Source: 0-14-0-20-45-22 sp041645495
GTDB lineage: Bacteria; Fidelibacterota; UBA2242
Reading direction: 5' to 3'
Assembly: GCA_041645495.1 (NCBI GenBank)
Contig: JBAZPZ010000037.1
Span: forward strand, 1-18,381
DNA: 18,381 nt
The position numbers and the translations under genes are program-made. How positions within the stretch are numbered: the stretch's first letter is position 1; each line of letters begins with the position of its first letter. The notes under the pieces were generated by a model that saw nothing but the letters and a program-made list of their open reading frames with translations, was not told the DNA's origin and searched no databases. This document shows, one piece after another, positions 14,585-18,381 of this stretch.

Positions 14585-14673
14585 TTTTTCGCCTCCTTGA
14601 TGTTGGTTGAATTGATTATTCTGAGTCTGGTTGACGTTCTGATAATCCGTAAAGTCATCATATAATTTGCATT

Positions 14674-14702
14674 AATTTATTGCATAACTATTCATTTGTC
14701 AA
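14674..14702 (-). promoter_or_regulatory. Promoter of the lipoprotein gene
   Basis: A perfect -35 TTGACA (14702-14697) and TAAATT (14679-14674) are separated by exactly 17 bases on the minus strand, about 90 bases before ATG 14584. The -10 is identical to that of the promoter at 13881, suggesting the local housekeeping sigma factor accepts TAAATT well. The leader of about 80 bases shows no clear riboswitch. Confidence 0.6.
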
Positions 14703-14743
14703 TTGGAATTTCATGGATCGGTGAAGTCCCAAAGCCGCGCAAT

Positions 14744-14779
14744 CCCAATTAATCAAATCTACCTAATCAACCTAATCTG
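14744..14779. repeat. Four degenerate units of the same 9-bp repeat family
   Basis: CCCAATTAA, TCAAATCTA, CCTAATCAA and CCTAATCTG follow each other in perfect nine-base phase. Hexamers and triplets are those of the 49-unit array at 7222-7662. The cluster ends one base from the stop codon of the secreted cohesin-like protein (TAA, 14783-14781), and the orientation relative to the gene is the same as at the ATPase. Confidence 0.75.
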
Positions 14780-14780
14780 C

Positions 14781-15959
14781 TTATTTAACCAGTAAACATT
14801 TCCTCGTTTGAGTGATTCCGCCCGCCGTAAGACGGATCAGGTAAATGCCAGACGGAACGTCATTGGCGTTCCAACGAACGGAATAACTTCCAGCGATTTG
14901 CCGACCGGCGACGATCTGTTCAACGAATTTGCCCGCAACGTCGTAAACGGACAGATTAACTGTTTCATCACCTGGAATCTGGTATGAGATCGTCGTCGAG
15001 GAGTTGAATGGATTTGGGAAATTCTGATGCAGAGTCACTTCAACCGGAACATCAATCCTTTCAGGCGCAATGCGAACCCATTCCGTCGGAATGAAATATT
15101 TTCCATCCAGAAATTCGGCGTTGACGACATTGCCTTTGGGATCGGAGAGAATTGAATTCGTCAAATGAATGAACTGCGTGGCGATCGGCGTCGCTGTCTC
15201 CGAAAAACAGAGGTCCAAAATCGCACCCGGTCCGGCTGAAATCGAATCTCCTGCCGGGCTGTAAATCAGCATGATGACTTTTCCCGGTGAATTTTCGGAA
15301 TAGGTAACGGTCATCGTCTGAATTCTGCTTCCGGTTTTCACAGAGTCGAATGTCAGAACCTCTGAGTCGTACGAAAAAGCGAATTGGATTCCTCCGAGAG
15401 CGGATTTCGCATACAAATCGACAGGTAATCTCGATCGACCGTTCCGGATTCGTATCGCGTTGGAATTGTCAGGAAAGAGGTAGCCGTCTCCGGATGCCGA
15501 ATGAATCTGGTTGCCATTTTTATCTGACAAAACCAAATCGGCAATTTCCAGCGGGACCGCCGCGTATAAAGGGCAAATTTCCGTCATATCGATTTCCAGC
15601 ACTTCTTCGGTTCCGGCGGAAATCGCATTCCCGGAAAGACTTGTCGCCATCACGATGACATTTCCCGGACTGATTTCATTGTAAAATATACTGAACTCGC
15701 TCAGTCGGTTGACGGCGCGAATCGTATCGACTTCGACATCTGTCGAATTGAAACGCAGGGTAAACTGGATGCCGCCGAGTTCCGTCTCGCTGGAAAGAAC
15801 GATTCCGAAATGATAAAGAGAATCTCTCCACTTGTATCCATCCCTGATCCAGACGAAATCGTATTGTGCAAATACGGGCGTGATGGCTATTAACAGGACG
15901 CCGATCGTCAACATCTTTTTCACGAGTCGGTTTTTCCTTTGGTAGTTTGATTTCATCAT
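14781..15959 (-). CDS. Secreted protein with two cohesin-like domains and a type IX secretion-type sorting domain
   Basis: A basic, hydrophobic signal peptide (residues 11-31, cleavage after VFA) leads into two similar cohesin-like beta-sandwich domains, about 45-165 and 177-290. They repeat the elements LGGIQFxxxxxS, ENSPGKVIMLIYS (SPGNVIVMATS in the first), ISAG and LSDxxGN. The last 80 residues (LHQNFPNPFNSSTTISYQIP to the final VK) form the FlgD-like / type A sorting domain used by type IX secretion in Bacteroidota and relatives. The protein is probably exported and released or held at the surface. ATG 15959 is used; GTG 15965 and ATG 15956 are also possible, with GGG at 15967-15965 as a weak ribosome binding site. 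The start lies eight bases after the stop of the next upstream gene, so the two form an operon. Confidence 0.82.
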   Translation of the reverse strand: MMKSNYQRKNRLVKKMLTIGVLLIAITPVFAQYDFVWIRDGYKWRDSLYHFGIVLSSETELGGIQFTLRFNSTDVEVDTIRAVNRLSEFSIFYNEISPGNVIVMATSLSGNAISAGTEEVLEIDMTEICPLYAAVPLEIADLVLSDKNGNQIHSASGDGYLFPDNSNAIRIRNGRSRLPVDLYAKSALGGIQFAFSYDSEVLTFDSVKTGSRIQTMTVTYSENSPGKVIMLIYSPAGDSISAGPGAILDLCFSETATPIATQFIHLTNSILSDPKGNVVNAEFLDGKYFIPTEWVRIAPERIDVPVEVTLHQNFPNPFNSSTTISYQIPGDETVNLSVYDVAGKFVEQIVAGRQIAGSYSVRWNANDVPSGIYLIRLTAGGITQTRKCLLVK

Positions 15960-15966
15960 CGTCACC

Positions 15967-18381
15967 CTATTTCAACAACGTCACTTTTTCGAGTTTGGAG
16001 AAGGAACCCGCTTTGAAGCGCAGGAAATAGATACCGCTCGCGATTGCCACGCCGTCGTCGTTCTTTGAATCCCAGACAAGGCTGTAAGAGCCGGCCGGTT
16101 GTGTTTGGTCGATGAGCGTTCGAACACGCTGTCCCATCAGGTTATACAATTGAATCGTAACCCGGCCATCTTTCGGAAGATCGTACCGGATATTTGTCTG
16201 AGCATTGAACGGATTCGGAAAACATGGGTGCAACGCAAACTTATCGGGAAGAACGGAAACCTGAGAAGTCCGGTTGCCGATCCCGAGTGTTTGCGACTGG
16301 CCGGATTCGTCAGAGACGACGAAATTGACAAGGCCGATCGAAGGTGGTTGATCGTCGCCGGCGTTCAGCATTTCAAATCGAAAGTCCGGCAAATCCGATG
16401 TCTGGACCGAGCCGCCTTTCGGATCGTAAAGCACGTAAATGACTTTTCCGGATTCTGTTGTACGAAACATGGAGACTAATTTGGAATCGTTGTCTTTGAA
16501 AACCGGCGAGAGCGGTCTCATATGATCTGGATCGTAGGATAATTCAATTTGGAAACCGGAAAGCGTGCAATTCGGCTCGATTGTAACCGGTAAAGTGACG
16601 ATGTTGTCGGTTGAGTAGGCTTTTTCCGGCAGGCATAGCGTGACTGCTTCCGAAGTTGTCGTTTTAGCAAGAGATTTCGAGCGTCCGAGCGTCTTGTTGA
16701 TGATTCCCACGACGTCGGCGACATTTAAATAGAGATCGTTGTTGACGTCCGCCGCGTATTCCTGTTCTCCGGAAAGCGCAGCGATTGAAAGAATATGGTT
16801 GATCAGTGTAACGACATCGGCGATGTTAACCGATTTGTCATCATTGACATCGCCTTTGGCTATATCGAAATGCGAAGGGGCGGTCGTTGTGAAAGAAAAG
16901 ACATCGTTTGCCGTATTGATGTTGCTGGCATAGACCTGAACTTCTAAAGGGCCCTGTAAATATGGGTGAGCGGCGCTCCTCATACCTAATCCGCCGGCAT
17001 ACATGACATTATTATAGGTGCCGTCTAACGATTCGTCCAAGTAGGAAGTGTACTGCTCATCGTAAGTTTCATTCAGAATGAACAGGTATTCACGACCGCC
17101 TAAAGCGCCAAAAACATGATCGTCGCCCCAACCCAAATCCCAAATGAGATTGGCGGCTCCATCACGTCCTGCACGCGGTTCCTCGACGAAGGCAACCTTC
17201 AATTGGCGATTATTTTCCGTATCCCATACTGTGAACGGAACATCGCCTAAAGTCGGTTGTGGAGCGTAAGTCGGCCTCCAGTAAACAACTGCTTTCTGCC
17301 AACGATCGGGATAGGCGGCTTTGCTGACCGCCATTAAAGCGGCGGTAGTTGAATCCGGTTGAGGCCAACTTGGTACACCAGCGAACCTAATCTCGATATC
17401 GACGTATCCATCAGGCGCGACATCGCTTCCGAAGAACGAGAAACCATTACCAAAGGCGCCACCCATGGTTTCAAGTCCCCAGTTTACCGGCCAGCTGAAC
17501 CAACGATTGGCACTATTTGTCACCGTATATCCCATGTGACCGGGATAGTCGCCATACGGGCCAGGAATTTTCAAATTGATGCCCGGATCCGGTCCCTGAA
17601 CTTTGACTAAAATTCCATCCACGACCATATAAGCATCGTCTCCGGTTTGGTTGGTCTGATTACTAAGAACAGTAATTCCGTCGGTGACATTGACCAGATT
17701 CCATGTCTGATCGGCGTTGAATGTGACGTTATAAGCGCCGCCGGTCACAGCGGACGGATCGATGACTTCGATCGTCACTTTCCCGTCGCTGACCCCAGAA
17801 ATGTGCCGAGCCGTGTCGGCGGCTACCGTTGATAAATCCGTTCCGTTGATCGGACCAATGGGTCTAACCTTTTGAATGACGACATTGCTGGTGATAATCG
17901 ATGGAGAGCCGAATTCAAGATAACCTTGTGCCACGACGCCGAAGTAATATTCCTTATTATCGATTAGAGGCGCTCCAATTTCATCGACTTTTGGATTGTT
18001 GTTCGTCAGGATGTGAAGATAACGCTGTTTGGAATATGGCACGGCATCGGCATTTTTCCCGATGTTCCAGGAGTCCACTTTCACGGGATTATTTCCGGTG
18101 GCGTCGCTGTATTGATAAACCGTATAACCATAAAAATTATATGTCGAATCATCGACGACCTTGATCGTGTTATCGATAATGACCGTGTTGCCAAACATAG
18201 CTGCGGCTAAAAAATCGACAGATTCATAGGGACTTCCGTCGTCGTTATATTCCGGGTGGTCGTTCCATGTCAAGACGATTTCGTTGGGTAATCCATTCGC
18301 CGTGACGGACGGAGCATCCGGAGGTTTGACGATCTGAAAATCCACGTCATGTGCGGTCTGCCCCATCTTGTCAATATTTTT
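15967..18381 (-). CDS. Large secreted protein with dockerin, cohesin-like and sorting domains, 5' end outside the window
   Basis: The frame is open to the window edge; numbering here begins at the in-frame ATG 18366, which is probably internal. Residues 15-165 read like fibronectin-type or surface-protein modules (TWNDHPEYND, YYFGVVAQGY). Residues 170-495 are a large beta-rich region not recognised. A type I dockerin follows (505-561), with two calcium-loop repeats DVNDDKSVNIADVV and DVNNDLYLNVADVV. Next is a cohesin-like domain (574-700, GFQIELSYDP, SGKVIYVLYDPKGG) and then the sorting domain (710-799, FPNPFNAQT to VTLLK). Dockerins bind cohesins in cellulosome-type complexes; here both sit in one protein and more cohesin-like domains follow in the next gene. 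The upstream part probably carries the catalytic or binding function. Confidence 0.82.
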   Translation of the reverse strand, partial: KNIDKMGQTAHDVDFQIVKPPDAPSVTANGLPNEIVLTWNDHPEYNDDGSPYESVDFLAAAMFGNTVIIDNTIKVVDDSTYNFYGYTVYQYSDATGNNPVKVDSWNIGKNADAVPYSKQRYLHILTNNNPKVDEIGAPLIDNKEYYFGVVAQGYLEFGSPSIITSNVVIQKVRPIGPINGTDLSTVAADTARHISGVSDGKVTIEVIDPSAVTGGAYNVTFNADQTWNLVNVTDGITVLSNQTNQTGDDAYMVVDGILVKVQGPDPGINLKIPGPYGDYPGHMGYTVTNSANRWFSWPVNWGLETMGGAFGNGFSFFGSDVAPDGYVDIEIRFAGVPSWPQPDSTTAALMAVSKAAYPDRWQKAVVYWRPTYAPQPTLGDVPFTVWDTENNRQLKVAFVEEPRAGRDGAANLIWDLGWGDDHVFGALGGREYLFILNETYDEQYTSYLDESLDGTYNNVMYAGGLGMRSAAHPYLQGPLEVQVYASNINTANDVFSFTTTAPSHFDIAKGDVNDDKSVNIADVVTLINHILSIAALSGEQEYAADVNNDLYLNVADVVGIINKTLGRSKSLAKTTTSEAVTLCLPEKAYSTDNIVTLPVTIEPNCTLSGFQIELSYDPDHMRPLSPVFKDNDSKLVSMFRTTESGKVIYVLYDPKGGSVQTSDLPDFRFEMLNAGDDQPPSIGLVNFVVSDESGQSQTLGIGNRTSQVSVLPDKFALHPCFPNPFNAQTNIRYDLPKDGRVTIQLYNLMGQRVRTLIDQTQPAGSYSLVWDSKNDDGVAIASGIYFLRFKAGSFSKLEKVTLLK

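Overview
The window looks like part of a genome from the FCB group of Gram-negative bacteria (Calditrichota, KSB1 or Ignavibacteria-like, by inference). The main clue is two adjacent secreted proteins at 14781-18381. They carry cohesin-like and dockerin domains and end in the tail that reads FPNPFN, SGIYxxR and a terminal lysine, typical of type IX secretion (Por) / FlgD-like sorting domains. Lipoproteins, a beta-barrel outer-membrane protein and plain TTGACA/TAAATT promoters agree with this. No 16S rRNA or other phylogenetic marker is present, so the placement is not firm. No tRNA, rRNA or CRISPR array was seen.

Left part (1-2840) is a graveyard of broken genes and mobile DNA. An IS21-like element end (1-119) cuts into an AT-rich GH89 alpha-N-acetylglucosaminidase gene, which is readable only from 120 to 1967. 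After it come a small element-like inverted-repeat segment, a reverse-strand fragment of a tatA gene, the 3' part of a REP-associated tyrosine transposase with a 28-bp perfect palindrome inside its reading frame, and several short GC-rich hairpins.

Middle part (2841-10981) holds housekeeping and accessory genes. A DNA-3-methyladenine glycosylase (tag) overlaps by 4 bases a lipoprotein M19 dipeptidase that appears to lack an internal segment. A membrane-anchored rhodanese is transcribed divergently from tag. On the minus strand are a CoiA-like zinc-ribbon/nuclease protein, an aldo/keto reductase and a copper-type P1B ATPase. The last two are separated by 49 uninterrupted copies of a 9-bp repeat (constant hexamer plus variable triplet) that also supplies the stop codon of the ATPase. 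A UbiA-family prenyltransferase is divergent from the ATPase.

Right part (11038-18381) is devoted to the cell envelope and secretion, all on the minus strand: a large outer-membrane protein combining an HExxH metalloprotease, a TolB-like propeller and a C-terminal barrel; a tiny zinc-ribbon protein; a lipoprotein that seems to be a leader joined to the last strands of a barrel protein; and the two cohesin/dockerin proteins, the second running off the right edge. A four-unit copy of the same 9-bp repeat family abuts the stop codon of one of them.

No complete known defence or mobile system is present. The most interesting candidates are the 9-bp repeat that attaches to gene 3' ends, the palindrome inside the transposase remnant, the protease-propeller-barrel protein, the multi-zinc-ribbon CoiA-like protein and the cohesin/dockerin pair.
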